Shown: positions 34,660-45,126, counted from the first letter of the stretch. The stretch is 64,000 nucleotides of DNA from Marinihelvus sp963695135 (GCA_963695135.1 CAVOGA010000001.1:1300273-1364272), one strand, 5' to 3'. Translations and numbers: made by a program. Notes: generated by a model from the letters alone, not told the origin.

Positions 34660-36357
34660 ATGAGCGATAAACCGGAACAACCCAGGCAGCCCCAGCGCAG
34701 CGACGTAATGAAAGCAGGTCCGAGCCGCGCCCCGGCCCGCGCCTACCTGCGGGCAACCGGGCTGGACGAAGCGGCCATGGCCCGGCCGCTGGTGGCCGTG
34801 GTCAATACCTGGAGCGAAGTGACGCCGTGCAATATGCACCTGCGCGCCCTGGCCGATCCGGTCAAGGACGGCATCCGCGAGGCCGGCGGCACGCCGATCG
34901 AGTTCAACACCATCGTGGTGACCGACGGCATCGCCATGGGCACACCCGGCATGCGCGCTTCGCTGATGTCCCGGGAAACCATCGCCGATTCGATCGAGCT
35001 TGCGGTCAGTGGTCATTCCCTGGATGCGATGGTCATCCTGGTGGGCTGCGACAAGACGATTCCCGCGGCGGCAATGGCCGCTGCCCGGCTGGACGTGCCC
35101 TGCGTCATTCTTTACGGCGGCTCCATCATGAAGGGGCGCCTGGGTGACCGTGATCTGAGCATCCAGGACGTCTTCGAGGCCGTGGGTTCGCACGCCGCCG
35201 GGGTGATCAGCGAGGCGGAACTGACCGAGGTGGAAAAAGCCGCCTGCCCGGGCGCCGGCGCCTGTGGCGGGCAGTTCACCGCCAACACGATGGCCATGGT
35301 CATGACCGTGCTGGGTCTGTCCCCGGTCGGGATTAACGACATCCCGGCAGTGCACCCGGACAAACCCGCCGCCGCCAGAACTGCCGGTATGCAGGTCATG
35401 GCGGCGCTGGCCGGTGACCGCCGTCCCGCCAAGCTGATCACCACGGACTCCCTGCGCAATGCGGCGGCCGCCGTGTGCGCTACCGCCGGTTCCACCAATG
35501 CGGTTTTGCACCTGCTGGCCATCGCCGCCGAGGCGGGTGTGCCGTTCGAGTTGAACGAGTGGGACGGTATCGCGGCGCGTACGCCGGTGATTGCCGACCT
35601 CAAGCCGGGCGGCCGCTTCCTGGCCTGCGACCTGTTCGAGGCCGGCGGCACCGCGGCGATTGTCCGGCGCCTGGCCGATGCCGGCAAGATCATCGATACG
35701 GACACGGTGACCGGCCAAAGCCTGTTCACCGAGGCGCGGGCCATGGGCGAGCCGGTGTACCAGGAAGTGATCGTTGACGTGGACCGGCCGCTTAAACCCC
35801 GCGGCGGCTTCGGCATTCTCTACGGCAACCTTGCGCCGGAAGGCTGCGTGGTGAAACTGGCCGGGCACGGCATCATGGAATTTGAGGGCGAAGCCAGGGT
35901 CTTCGAATCCGAGGAGGCGGCCTTTGCCGCGGTGCAGTCCGGCGATATCCAGCCGGGCGACGTGGTGGTCATCCGGTTTGAAGGCCCCCGGGGCGGCCCG
36001 GGTATGCGCGAGATGCTGGCGGTGACCGCGGCAATCGCCGGCCACGGCATGAGCGACTCGGTGGCGCTGATCACGGACGGGCGCTTTTCCGGCGCCACCC
36101 ACGGCTTCATGGTCGGGCACGTGGCCCCGGAAGCCCACGTGGGCGGCCCCATCGCGCGCTTGCGCAGCGGGGACCGGGTGCGGATTGACGTTGCGAAGCA
36201 GGAAATCACCGCGCTGGCGGACCTTGACGCCCGCGAGGCCGCCGAACCGCCCGCTGACAAGGCGCCGGTGCGCGGCGTGTATGCAAAATACCGGGAGCTG
36301 GTCGGGTCCGCGGCCCGTGGCGCGGTGACCGTGCCGGAAGCCGCGCTTCCCGGCTGA
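34660..36357 (+). CDS. ilvD: Dihydroxy-acid dehydratase
   Basis: Iron-sulfur dehydratase forming the 2-keto acids of valine and isoleucine synthesis. The 565-aa product shows the IlvD/Edd motifs: NTWSEVTPCNMHL, the cluster cysteine in VGCDKTIPAAAMA and the second in CPGAGACGGQFTANTM, plus the C-terminal DGRFSGATHGFMVGH. Normal length. It is the first structural gene after the attenuator, 25 nt past the terminator T-run; the ribosome site is weak (AGCAGAG). Confidence 0.97.
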   Translation: MSDKPEQPRQPQRSDVMKAGPSRAPARAYLRATGLDEAAMARPLVAVVNTWSEVTPCNMHLRALADPVKDGIREAGGTPIEFNTIVVTDGIAMGTPGMRASLMSRETIADSIELAVSGHSLDAMVILVGCDKTIPAAAMAAARLDVPCVILYGGSIMKGRLGDRDLSIQDVFEAVGSHAAGVISEAELTEVEKAACPGAGACGGQFTANTMAMVMTVLGLSPVGINDIPAVHPDKPAAARTAGMQVMAALAGDRRPAKLITTDSLRNAAAAVCATAGSTNAVLHLLAIAAEAGVPFELNEWDGIAARTPVIADLKPGGRFLACDLFEAGGTAAIVRRLADAGKIIDTDTVTGQSLFTEARAMGEPVYQEVIVDVDRPLKPRGGFGILYGNLAPEGCVVKLAGHGIMEFEGEARVFESEEAAFAAVQSGDIQPGDVVVIRFEGPRGGPGMREMLAVTAAIAGHGMSDSVALITDGRFSGATHGFMVGHVAPEAHVGGPIARLRSGDRVRIDVAKQEITALADLDAREAAEPPADKAPVRGVYAKYRELVGSAARGAVTVPEAALPG

Positions 36358-36422
36358 AACTCCATGACAGAACCATTATCAGACAGATTGCGAAACCCAG
36401 AATCAAAGCAGAGGAAAGGATC

Positions 36423-37433
36423 ATGAAACTTCATACCGTTGATGACGTAAAACGCGATGCCCTGGAGGGTATGACCATCGCCGTGCTCGGCTACGGCAGC
36501 CAGGGACGGGCCCACGCCAATAATCTCCGTGACTCCGGTTACCGCGTCATTATCGGCGCACGCCCGGGTGGCCCCACCGCGCAGGCGGCGGCAGCCGCCG
36601 GCTTCGAGGTGGCGGACTTCCGTGATGCGGCGGCGCAGGCCGCGGTGATCTGCATGATGGTTCCGGACATGGCCCAGCCGGCCGTGTTCAACATGATCAG
36701 GGATGAGCTCAAGGCGGGTGACACGCTGCTCTTCGCCCACGGTTTCAACATTCATTTCGGGGCCATCGAGCCGCCCGCCGACATCGACGTGATCATGGTG
36801 GCGCCGAAATCCCCGGGCGACCTGGTGCGCCGCCAGTACCAGGAAGGCCGCGGCGTGCCCTGCCTGCGCGCTGTCTACCAGGATGCCAGCGGCGAGGCCT
36901 GGGACCGGGCCCTGAGCTATGCACACGCGATCGGCGGCACCCACGCGGGCGTGCTGGACACGACCTTCGCGGAAGAGACGGAAACCGACCTGTTCGGTGA
37001 GCAGGCGGTGCTCTGCGGCGGCGCGGCGCAGCTGGTGATGCACGGCTATGACACGTTGGTGGAAGCCGGTTACCAGCCGGAAGCCGCTTACTTTGAATGC
37101 CTGCACGAGCTGAAGCTGATCGTTGACCTGCTGTACGAGGGCGGCATGGACAAGATGTACGAGTTCATTTCAGACACCGCCTCCTACGGCGACCTCGTGT
37201 CCGGCCCGCGCATTCTCGATGAGTCGGTCAAGGAGCGCATGCAAGACGTGCTGTCGGACATCCAGGACGGCACCTTCGCGAAGCAGTGGATGGACGAATA
37301 CGCTTCCGGCTCCGGCGGCTACCACGCCATGCTGGCCAAGCGGCGCGAACACCCGATTGAGAAAACCGGCAAGAAGCTGCGCGAGCGGATGAGCTGGTTG
37401 CGCCAGAAAGACAAATCCCAGAAGGCCGCCTGA
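36423..37433 (+). CDS. ilvC: Ketol-acid reductoisomerase (NADP+), class I
   Basis: Converts acetolactate and acetohydroxybutyrate to the dihydroxy acids. The 336-aa product is the short class I form: Rossmann motif GYGSQGRAHANNL (about residues 20-32), APKSPGDLVRRQY, the metal-ligand segment TFAEETETDLFGEQ and the C-terminal knot with SDTASYGDLVSGPR. Preceded by an AGAGGAAAGG ribosome site. Frame intact. Confidence 0.97.
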   Translation: MKLHTVDDVKRDALEGMTIAVLGYGSQGRAHANNLRDSGYRVIIGARPGGPTAQAAAAAGFEVADFRDAAAQAAVICMMVPDMAQPAVFNMIRDELKAGDTLLFAHGFNIHFGAIEPPADIDVIMVAPKSPGDLVRRQYQEGRGVPCLRAVYQDASGEAWDRALSYAHAIGGTHAGVLDTTFAEETETDLFGEQAVLCGGAAQLVMHGYDTLVEAGYQPEAAYFECLHELKLIVDLLYEGGMDKMYEFISDTASYGDLVSGPRILDESVKERMQDVLSDIQDGTFAKQWMDEYASGSGGYHAMLAKRREHPIEKTGKKLRERMSWLRQKDKSQKAA

Positions 37434-37452
37434 GGCCGCCGAGGAAACCCCC

Positions 37453-39210
37453 ATGAGTCTGCCCCAGGAACAATCCCGCGCACTGGAATCCGATGCCCCG
37501 CGCAGCGGTTCACAGCTGATGATCGACGCGCTCAAGCGTAACGGCGTCAAGCACATATTCGGCTATCCGGGCGGCGCCATCATGCCGCTTTACGATGCGC
37601 TGGTGGGTTCAGGGCTGCAGCATTTCCTGTGTCGCCATGAGCAGGGGGCGGCCTTCGCGGCGGACGCCTATGGCCGCGTCACGCGGCGCCCCGGGGTATG
37701 CATGGCCACCTCCGGCCCCGGCGCCACCAACCTGGTGACCGGCATCGCCAATGCGTTCATGGACTCGGTGCCCATGGTGGCCATCACCGGCCAGGTGCCG
37801 AGCCCGCTGCAGGGCACGGATGCGTTCCAGGAGGTGGATATTTTTGGCATCACCCTGCCGATCGTGAAGCACAGTTACGTGGTCCGTGACGTGGCGGAAA
37901 TCGGCGCGCTGGTTGACGAGGCCTTCCACATCGCCAGTTCCGGCCGCCCGGGCCCGGTGCTGATTGATTTTCCCAAGGACATCTCGGTGGAAATGGCAGC
38001 GGAAGCCCGGCCACGCGCGGCCAGGCCGTACGCGGCGCCGGTTCCGGATGCGGAGGCGATTCGCGCCGCAGCGCAGATGCTGGCCACCGCCCGGCGCCCG
38101 CTGGTGATCGGTGGCGGCGGTATTGCCATTTCCGATTCCGTGGAGGCGTTCCGCCGCTTCATTCGTCGTTACAACTTGCCCGTAACGACCACGCTCAAAG
38201 CCATGGGCGTTATCCCGACCGACGAGGAAGGCTTCCTGGGCATGCTGGGCATGCACGGCAACGAGGCGGCGAACCACGCGGTGCAGAACTGTGACGTGCT
38301 GATGGTCGTCGGTGGCCGCTTTGATGACCGGGTCACCGGTCGCCTGACCCACTTCGCGCCAACGGCCCGGATCATCCACATGGACATTGACCCGGCGGAA
38401 GTGGCCAAGCTGCGCAAGCCGGACATCGCCATCGTCGGTGAGCTGGCGCCGGGCCTGGCAGCGCTGGAAGCCCACGCCACGCAGGAAGACGCGGCGCCGC
38501 GGGTCAGTGACTCCTGGGTACGCCAGTGTGCCGCCTGGAAGAAGGAATTTGCCTGGCGCTACGATGCGCCCGGCGAGGGCATTTATGCGCCGGCGCTGCT
38601 GCGCGACCTGAGCCGCTTCAGCGATACGCCGCCCATCGTGGCCTGCGATGTGGGTCAGCACCAGATGTGGGTCGCTCAACATTGCCGCTTTACGGACCCG
38701 CTCCAGCACCTGACCTCCGGCGGCCTGGGCGCCATGGGTTACGGCCTGCCGGCAGCCATTGGCGCCAAGGTGGCCTGTCCCGACGCCACCGTGGTCGCGG
38801 TGTCCGGCGACGGCTCGTTCATGATGAACGTGCAGGAACTGGCCACCATCAAGCGCTACGGCATCGACGTGCGTATCGTGTTGCTGGACAACTCCATGCT
38901 GGGCATGGTGCGCCAGTGGCAGAAGCTGTTCTTCGACGGCAAGTATTCGGAAGTGGATCTGTCCGACAACCCGGATTTCGCCAGGGTTGCAGAGGCCTTC
39001 GGCATCCGCGCCATGGGCATCCAGCGTCCCGACCAGGTGCAGGGCGGCCTGGAATGGTTGATGGGCCCCGGTGGCCCGGCGCTGCTGCACGTGCAGATCG
39101 ACCCGGAAGAGAACGTCTGGCCGCTGGTGCCGCCGGGCCGCGCGAATCACCAGATGATGGGCACAGCGCCTTCCAAACAGTCCAAACAGTGGGAAGGGCT
39201 GATGGAATGA
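37453..39210 (+). CDS. ilvB: Acetolactate synthase large subunit
   Basis: ThDP- and FAD-dependent enzyme catalysing the first common step of BCAA synthesis. The 585-aa product has the N-terminal KHIFGYPGGAIMPLYDAL with the ThDP-activating Glu in RHEQGAAFAADAYGR, the GPGATNLVTGIANA segment, and the C-terminal ThDP/Mg motif GDGSFMMNVQELAT...NNSML-type (VLLDNSMLGMVRQWQ). Normal length. Its TGA overlaps the ATG of the small subunit (ATGA). Confidence 0.97.
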   Translation: MSLPQEQSRALESDAPRSGSQLMIDALKRNGVKHIFGYPGGAIMPLYDALVGSGLQHFLCRHEQGAAFAADAYGRVTRRPGVCMATSGPGATNLVTGIANAFMDSVPMVAITGQVPSPLQGTDAFQEVDIFGITLPIVKHSYVVRDVAEIGALVDEAFHIASSGRPGPVLIDFPKDISVEMAAEARPRAARPYAAPVPDAEAIRAAAQMLATARRPLVIGGGGIAISDSVEAFRRFIRRYNLPVTTTLKAMGVIPTDEEGFLGMLGMHGNEAANHAVQNCDVLMVVGGRFDDRVTGRLTHFAPTARIIHMDIDPAEVAKLRKPDIAIVGELAPGLAALEAHATQEDAAPRVSDSWVRQCAAWKKEFAWRYDAPGEGIYAPALLRDLSRFSDTPPIVACDVGQHQMWVAQHCRFTDPLQHLTSGGLGAMGYGLPAAIGAKVACPDATVVAVSGDGSFMMNVQELATIKRYGIDVRIVLLDNSMLGMVRQWQKLFFDGKYSEVDLSDNPDFARVAEAFGIRAMGIQRPDQVQGGLEWLMGPGGPALLHVQIDPEENVWPLVPPGRANHQMMGTAPSKQSKQWEGLME

Positions 39211-39488
39211 GACACAAACTACGCATCCAACTGCGGGTCTGCGAGGGGGCGATCATCCGCGCCCTGGGCCTGATTGAACGTCGCGGCTTTCGCCTGGACG
39301 CGGTCACCGTGGGTGAAGCCCAGGGCGACGGCCAGTCCATGGATGTCGTGGTCAGCGGGGACCGCTCCCCGGACCTGTTGCAACGGCAGCTCGAGCGTCT
39401 GCACGATGTGAGCCGGGTAGCACAAGTGAACAATGGGGGCCTGGAGCCCCAGAATGGAATGATGCGGCCGGTTCACGGCGCGCGGTGA
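39207..39488 (+). CDS. ilvM: Acetolactate synthase small subunit (IlvM-like ACT domain protein)
   Basis: A 93-aa single ACT-domain protein starting MRHKLRIQLRVCEGAIIRALGL. It overlaps ilvB by 4 nt and takes the position of the regulatory subunit. The length is that of the IlvM type (about 80-95 aa) rather than the two-domain IlvH/IlvN (about 160 aa). An ACT domain normally gives feedback sensitivity to valine, but short IlvM types often lack it. Confidence 0.88.
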   Translation: MRHKLRIQLRVCEGAIIRALGLIERRGFRLDAVTVGEAQGDGQSMDVVVSGDRSPDLLQRQLERLHDVSRVAQVNNGGLEPQNGMMRPVHGAR

Positions 39489-39501
39489 GGAGACCTTCAG
39501 C

Positions 39502-41080
39502 ATGGCAATGATCAAGATTTTCGACACGAGCCTGAGAGACGGCGAGCAGAGCCCGGGATTCAGCATGACCCTGGACCAGAAGCTGCGCGTGGCCCGGGCC
39601 CTGGCCGAGCTCAAGGTGGACATCATCGAGGCGGGCTTTCCGGCGGCCTCACCCGGAGATTTCGAAGCGGTTCGCGCCGTGGCCGAGCAGATCAAGGGTC
39701 CGACCATTGCCGCCCTGTGCCGCACCGTGCCCAATGACATTGAACGATCGGCGGCCGCGCTGGAGCCGGCGGCCAGGCAGCGCATCCACACCTTCATCGC
39801 AACCAGCCCGATTCACCGCAAGGAAAAATTGCAGCTGAGCCGTGCCGAGGTCCTGAAAAGCGCCGTGGCCGGTGTCACCCTGGCCAAGACCTTCATGGAT
39901 GACATCGAGTTTTCCGCCGAAGACGGCATCCGCACGGAGCGTGACTACCTGGCCGAGGTGCTGCAGGCGGTGATCGAGGCCGGCGCCACCACGGTCAATA
40001 TTCCCGACACGGTGGGTTATTCCACGCCGCAGGAAATGACCGAGCTGTTCAGCTGGCTGCGCGACACGGTGCCCGGCATCGACCAGGTCACCATGAGCAC
40101 GCACTGCCATGACGACCTGGGGCTGGCGGTGGCCAACAGCCTGGCGGCGGTCGAGGGCGGTGCGCGGCAGATCGAGTGCACCCTGAACGGGATCGGCGAA
40201 CGCGCCGGTAACTGCGCCCTGGAAGAAGTGGTGATGGCGCTGCGCACGCGTGCGGACCGCTATGGTCACGAGACCGGTATCGACACCCGGCGCCTGCACA
40301 ATGCCAGCCACCTGCTGGCCGCCGTCACCGGCAACTTCGTGCCGCGCAACAAGGCCATCGTTGGTGAGAACGCCTTTGCCCACGAGTCCGGCATTCACCA
40401 GCACGGCGTGCTGGCCTCGCGGGAGACCTACGAGATCATGGAGCCGGCGGATGTGGGCGTGCTCAGCTCCCAGCTGATCCTGGGCAAGCACAGCGGCAAA
40501 CACGCGGTCATCGACCGGGCCCGGGACATGGGCTTCGAGCTGCAGCCGCACGAGGTGCCTGACATCATGAAGCGCTTCAAGGAGCTGGCGGACCGCAAAA
40601 AACGTGTCTTCGACTCGGACCTGGAAGCGATCATTACCGGCAAGCAGGCCTCGACCGTCGGGCCCTGGTCCCTGCAGTGGCTGAGCGTGGTCAGCCGGGT
40701 GAGCGGCGAGGAAGATCCGACCGCCTCCCTGACGCTGGCCCATGAAAACGGGGATACGGCAACGCAGACCGGTGAAGGCGACGGCCCGGTGGACGCGATC
40801 GTCAAGGCGCTCGAGTCGATCACCGGCATGGACATCACCGTGCTCAACCTGGCCATGCGCAGCATTTCCCTCGGGGAGGACGCGCAGGGCGAGGCCAGCA
40901 TGCGGGCCGCTGGTCGACGGTGTGGAATACAGCGGCCACGGGCTGTCCACGGACATCGTCGCGGCCTGCGCCGAGGCGTTGCTGGAAATCGTGAACCGCG
41001 CCAGCCGCCACGCGGAGCGGCGGGCGGAGCATGGCGAAAAGGCCGCCAAGCCGGCAAACCGTCGCTCCAACGCGGCATGA
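39502..41080 (+). CDS. leuA: 2-isopropylmalate synthase; one frame break near the C-terminus
   Basis: Condenses acetyl-CoA with 2-ketoisovalerate, the first step of leucine synthesis. The DRE-TIM barrel part is intact, with SLRDGEQSPGFSM (residues 10-22), the metal-binding STHCHDDLGLAVANS and GIGERAGNCALEE. The regulatory C-terminus breaks at about 40911: one extra base turns RALVDGVEYSGHGLSTDI into another frame, and the true frame ends at 41080 (KPANRRSNAA). Net length 3n+1, corrected product about 525 aa, the normal size. Confidence 0.94.
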
Positions 41081-41097
41081 GGTAGAAGGGTACGAGC

Positions 41098-42058
41098 ATG
41101 AATCCGACAGAGACGATCTGGCATAACGGCGCCTACAAGCCGTGGCATGAGGCCACCACCCATGTCATGACCCATGCGCTGCACTACGGGTCCAGCGTGT
41201 TCGAAGGCATCCGCGCCTATGAAAAGGACGGCCGCCCCGTGGGCTTTCGCCTGCGCGAACACATGCAGCGCCTGTATGACTCGGCGCGCGTCTATCGCAT
41301 CGAAGATTCCCTTTGACCGGGAAACGCTGATTGACGCCTGCCACGGCGTGATTCTGCGCAATGGATTAACAAGCGCCTACCTGCGACCGATCGCCTTTCG
41401 TGGCTACGGGTCCATCGGTGTGGCGCCGAAAGGCGATGTGCCGGTTGACGTGGCCATCGCGGCGATCGAGTGGGGCGCCTACCTGGGTGAAGAAGCCCGG
41501 GAGAACGGTGCGCGAGTCTGCGTCTCCAGCTGGCAACGCGTGGCGCCCAACACGATTCCTGCCGGTGTCAAAGCCGGCGGGACCTATCTTTCCAGCCAGC
41601 TCATCAGCCTGGAGGCGCATCGCCTCGGCTATGACGAGGGGCTGGGGCTGGCCGCAGACGGCACCCTCAGCGAAGGGGCCGGCGAGAACCTGTTCATCGT
41701 CAAGAACGGCGTGCTCGTCACGCCGCCGCAGGCCTCCAGCATCCTGGCCGGCATCACCCGGGACTCGGTGATCCGCCTGGCGCACGCCATGGGTTACCAG
41801 GTCCGCGAGCAGATCCTCTCCCGCGAGGCCCTGTACAACGCGGACGAGATGTTCCTGACCGGCACGGCGGCGGAAATCACCCCGGTTGCCTCGGTCGATG
41901 ACCTGGATATCGGCATAGGCCGGCGCGGCCCGGTGACCGAGCAGTTGCAGAAGGCGTTTTTCGGATTATTCACCGGTGAGACCGAGGACCATTTCGGCTG
42001 GCTGGAGCCGATCGAGGAAGCCGGCGCAAAAACCGGCAAGGTAGCGAGCGCCTCATGA
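41098..42058 (+). CDS. ilvE: Branched-chain amino acid aminotransferase; one frame break
   Basis: PLP class IV transaminase for the last step of Leu, Ile and Val synthesis. The N-terminal part reads IWHNGAYKPWHEA and HALHYGSSVFEGIRAYE. The frame breaks near 41305-41310 after YRIE, and the next frame continues IPFDRETLIDA with AGVKAGGTYLSSQL, EGAGENLFIVKNG and MFLTGTAAEITPV. Net length is 3n+1; corrected product 319 aa, normal. It starts 17 nt after leuA and overlaps leuC by 4 nt. No mutated catalytic motif is visible, so I treat the break as an error. Confidence 0.93.
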
Positions 42059-43473
42059 GCAAGACGCTGTTGGACAAACTCTGGGATGCCCACGTGGTCA
42101 CGGCGGAAACGGAAGATATTCCGGCCGTGCTCTTTATTGACCTGCACCTGGTGCACGAGGTGACCAGCCCGCAGGGCTTTGAAACCCTGCGCGAGCGCGG
42201 CATTCCGGTGCGGCGCCCGGACCGCACCCTGGCGACGCTGGACCACTCCACGCCGACCACGCCACCGGATGAGCGTGGTGAGCGGCACTATTACACGCCC
42301 CAGGCCCGCGCCCAGGTCGAGCAGCTGGAGCGCAACTGCGCTGAATTCGGCATCCGCCTGGAAGGCTGGGACAGCGCCCAGCGCGGCGTCGTGCATGTGA
42401 TGGGCCCGGAGATCGGCGCGACCCAGCCGGGCATGACCGTGGTCTGCGGCGACTCGCACACGGCCACGCACGGCGCTTTCGGGGCCCTGGCCTTCGGTAT
42501 CGGCACCACCGAGGTCGGCTACGTGCTGGCCACCCAGTGCCTGCTGCAACGCAAGCCGAAAAGCATGCGCATCACGGTTGACGGGGTCCTGGGTGAGGGC
42601 GTCCGGGCCAAGGACCTGATCCTGCACATTATTCGAACGATTGGTGTTAACGGGGGCACTGGCCACGTCATCGAGTACGCAGGGGAAGCGATCGGGGCGC
42701 TGTCCATGGAGCAGCGCATGACGATCTGCAATATGTCCATCGAGGCCGGCGCCCGCGCCGGCATGATCGCGCCGGACCAGAAAACCGTCGATTACCTGCG
42801 TGGACGGGCGCTGTCGCCCGCGGGCAAGGCCTTCGATGCCGCAGCGGAACACTGGTTGTCCCTGCGCTCCGATGACGATGCGTATTTTGACCGCGAGGTC
42901 CACATCAACGCCGCGGAAGTGGTTCCGACGCTGACCTGGGGTATCGACCCGGGCATGTCGATTCCGGTGACCGGCACGGTGCCCGACAGCGGCAGCGCCG
43001 GCAACAACCGCGCGCTCGCCTACATGGGCATGCATGGCGGGGAACCGCTGATCGGCCACCCGATAGATATCGTGTTTATCGGCAGTTGCACCAATGGACG
43101 CCTGTCCGATCTGCGCGATGCCGCGCAGCTCATGGTGGGGCGAAAAGTCGCGGAAAATGTGCGCATGCTGGTGGTTCCCGGCTCCGAAGCGGTGCGCCGC
43201 CAGGCGGAAGCCGAGGGTTTGGACACGATCTTTACGGAGGCCGGCGCCGAGTGGCGCGAACCGGGCTGCAGCATGTGCCTGGCCATGAACGGTGACCTGG
43301 TGCCGCCGGGCAAGACCGCGGTCAGCACCTCGAACCGCAATTTCGAAGGCCGCCAGGGGCCGGGTTCGCGCACCCTGCTGGCCAGCCCGCTGACCGCGGC
43401 GGCCTGCGCCGTGGCCGGGAAGGTGGTCGATCCCCGCACCATTGAGGGCGATTCGCCGCGGGAGGCCGCGTAA
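42055..43473 (+). CDS. leuC: 3-isopropylmalate dehydratase large subunit
   Basis: [4Fe-4S] aconitase-family enzyme that isomerises 2- to 3-isopropylmalate with LeuD. The 472-aa product starts MSKTLLDKLWDAHVV and carries VCGDSHTATHGAFGALAFGIGTTEV (about residues 130-155, in two parts), the cluster cysteines in GSCTNGRLSDL and in EPGCSMCLAMN, and NRNFEGRQG. Intact and of normal length. Overlaps ilvE by 4 nt and leuD by 1 nt (TAATG). Confidence 0.97.
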   Translation: MSKTLLDKLWDAHVVTAETEDIPAVLFIDLHLVHEVTSPQGFETLRERGIPVRRPDRTLATLDHSTPTTPPDERGERHYYTPQARAQVEQLERNCAEFGIRLEGWDSAQRGVVHVMGPEIGATQPGMTVVCGDSHTATHGAFGALAFGIGTTEVGYVLATQCLLQRKPKSMRITVDGVLGEGVRAKDLILHIIRTIGVNGGTGHVIEYAGEAIGALSMEQRMTICNMSIEAGARAGMIAPDQKTVDYLRGRALSPAGKAFDAAAEHWLSLRSDDDAYFDREVHINAAEVVPTLTWGIDPGMSIPVTGTVPDSGSAGNNRALAYMGMHGGEPLIGHPIDIVFIGSCTNGRLSDLRDAAQLMVGRKVAENVRMLVVPGSEAVRRQAEAEGLDTIFTEAGAEWREPGCSMCLAMNGDLVPPGKTAVSTSNRNFEGRQGPGSRTLLASPLTAAACAVAGKVVDPRTIEGDSPREAA

Positions 43474-44052
43474 TGGACGCCTTTAAGCGACTGACCGGCC
43501 CGGCACTGGTGCTGCAGCAGGAAAACATCGACACGGACCAGATCATTCCCGGACGTTTTCTGACCGCGACCAGTTTCGAGGGTATGGGCGATCACGCCTT
43601 TGCGGACTGGCGCTATGATGGTGACGGTAACGTGCTGGCCGATTGCGTGTTGAACCAGCCGCGCGCGGCGCAGAGCCCGATTCTCGTGGCGGGTCGCAAC
43701 TTTGGCTGTGGCTCGTCCCGTGAACATGCTCCGCGGGCGCTGCTCGGATTCGGATTCCGCGTCGTCATCTCGTCAGAAATCGCAGATATTTTTCGCAGTA
43801 ATTCGCAGAACGTCGGGCTGTTTGCCTGTCGTTCTGCCGCAGGCCCAGCACGCGGTGCTCATGGGCATGGATGGGCAGGAGCTCACCGTGGATCTGGAGA
43901 GCTGCCAGGTCATGACCCGGGACGGCCAGTGTTTCGACTTCGAGATCGATGGCTTCGCGCGCTACTGCCTGCTCAACGGCATGGACCGGCTCGACTACCT
44001 GCTGGCCCAGGATCAACAGATAACAAACTATGAGGAACACCATGAACGCTAA
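43473..44052 (+). CDS. leuD: 3-isopropylmalate dehydratase small subunit; one frame break
   Basis: Swivel-domain partner of LeuC. The N-terminal half reads ENIDTDQIIPGRFL and GRNFGCGSSREHAPRALLGFGFR, the diagnostic motifs. The frame breaks at about 43820-43828 in NVGLFAC: one extra T separates it from LPVVLPQAQHAVLMG in the next frame, which runs to the stop at 44052. Net length 3n+1, corrected product 192 aa. The 3' end overlaps the start of leuB by 11 nt. Confidence 0.93.
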
Positions 44053-45121
44053 AGTACTTCTGCTACCCGGGGATGGGATCGGCCCCGAGGTCACCGCGCA
44101 GGCGGAAAAACTCATCAAGGCCGTGGCGGACATCCACGGTCTGAAGATCGAATTGACCGAAGCGCTGATCGGCGGCGCCGCGCTGGATGCGACCGGAGAA
44201 CCGCTGCCGAAGGAAACGCTGGCGGCCTGCCGCGAAGCGGATGCGGTGGTGCTCGGCGCGGTGGGTGGTCCCAAGTGGGACGATCCGGACGCCAAAAAGC
44301 GTCCCGAGCAGGGCTTGCTGGACCTGCGCAAAGCGCTTGGGCTGTTTGCCAACCTGCGGCCGGTGCGCCTGCATCCGTCCCTGGCCCACATCAGCCCGCT
44401 GAAGGCGGAGCGTATTGAAAACGTCGACATGATGGTGGTGCGGGAACTCACCGGCGGCAGCTATTTCGGCAAGAAAGAGCTGAGCGCGGACAGCGCTTCC
44501 GACGAGTACAGCTATACCCGGGAAGAAATTGAACGGGTGGTTCGCCTGGCGGCAGACATGGCCCGCGCCCGCTACGGCCGCGTCACGATGATCGACAAGG
44601 CCAATGTGCTGGCCACGTCCCGCTTGTGGCGCAAGGTTTCCGGCGAGGTTATGAACAAGAGCTACCCGGACGTGGCCTATGAAACCATGCTGGTCGACTC
44701 GGCGGCCATGCACATTGTGTCCAACCCGTCGCGCTTTAACGTGATCGTTACCGAGAACATGTTCGGTGACATCCTTACCGACGAGGCCTCGGTGCTGGTC
44801 GGTTCCATGGGCATGCTGCCTTCCGCTTCCCTCGGCGCCGGCAAGGCGGGCCTGTATGAACCGATCCATGGTTCCGCGCCGGATATTGCGGGTCGCGGAC
44901 TGGCCAACCCCTTCGGCATGCTGGGTTCCGTCGGCATGATGTTCGAGTACAGCCTCGGCATGCGCGAGGTGGCGCGGCAAATCGAGCTGGCGATCTGGAA
45001 CGCCGTATCGGCCGGCCAGTGCACGCTCGACATCGGCGGCAATCTGCGCACGGATGAGGCGGCGAACGCGGTTATCGAGCGGCTGGACCGGATCAACACG
45101 CAAAAGGTCGCCTTCATCTAG
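44042..45121 (+). CDS. leuB: 3-isopropylmalate dehydrogenase
   Basis: NAD-dependent oxidative decarboxylation of 3-isopropylmalate. The 359-aa product shows LPGDGIGPEV (residues 7-16), GAVGGPKWD, VVRELTGGSYFG and the Asp-containing MLVDSAAMHIV, plus the cofactor region GSAPDIAGRGLANP. The start at 44042 is chosen because GAGGAA lies 5 nt upstream; ATG 44030 is in frame but lacks a ribosome site. Intact. Confidence 0.97.
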   Translation: MNAKVLLLPGDGIGPEVTAQAEKLIKAVADIHGLKIELTEALIGGAALDATGEPLPKETLAACREADAVVLGAVGGPKWDDPDAKKRPEQGLLDLRKALGLFANLRPVRLHPSLAHISPLKAERIENVDMMVVRELTGGSYFGKKELSADSASDEYSYTREEIERVVRLAADMARARYGRVTMIDKANVLATSRLWRKVSGEVMNKSYPDVAYETMLVDSAAMHIVSNPSRFNVIVTENMFGDILTDEASVLVGSMGMLPSASLGAGKAGLYEPIHGSAPDIAGRGLANPFGMLGSVGMMFEYSLGMREVARQIELAIWNAVSAGQCTLDIGGNLRTDEAANAVIERLDRINTQKVAFI

Positions 45122-45126
45122 GCCGC

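Noticed and set aside
35820..37106. Long minus-strand open frames opposite ilvD, ilvC, ilvB and leuA
   Set aside because: All overlap highly conserved biosynthetic genes and show shadow-frame composition without motifs or ribosome sites.
44030..44041. Upstream ATG (44030) as the leuB start
   Set aside because: The GAGGAA ribosome site lies between the two ATGs and is correctly spaced only for 44042, where the conserved protein begins.
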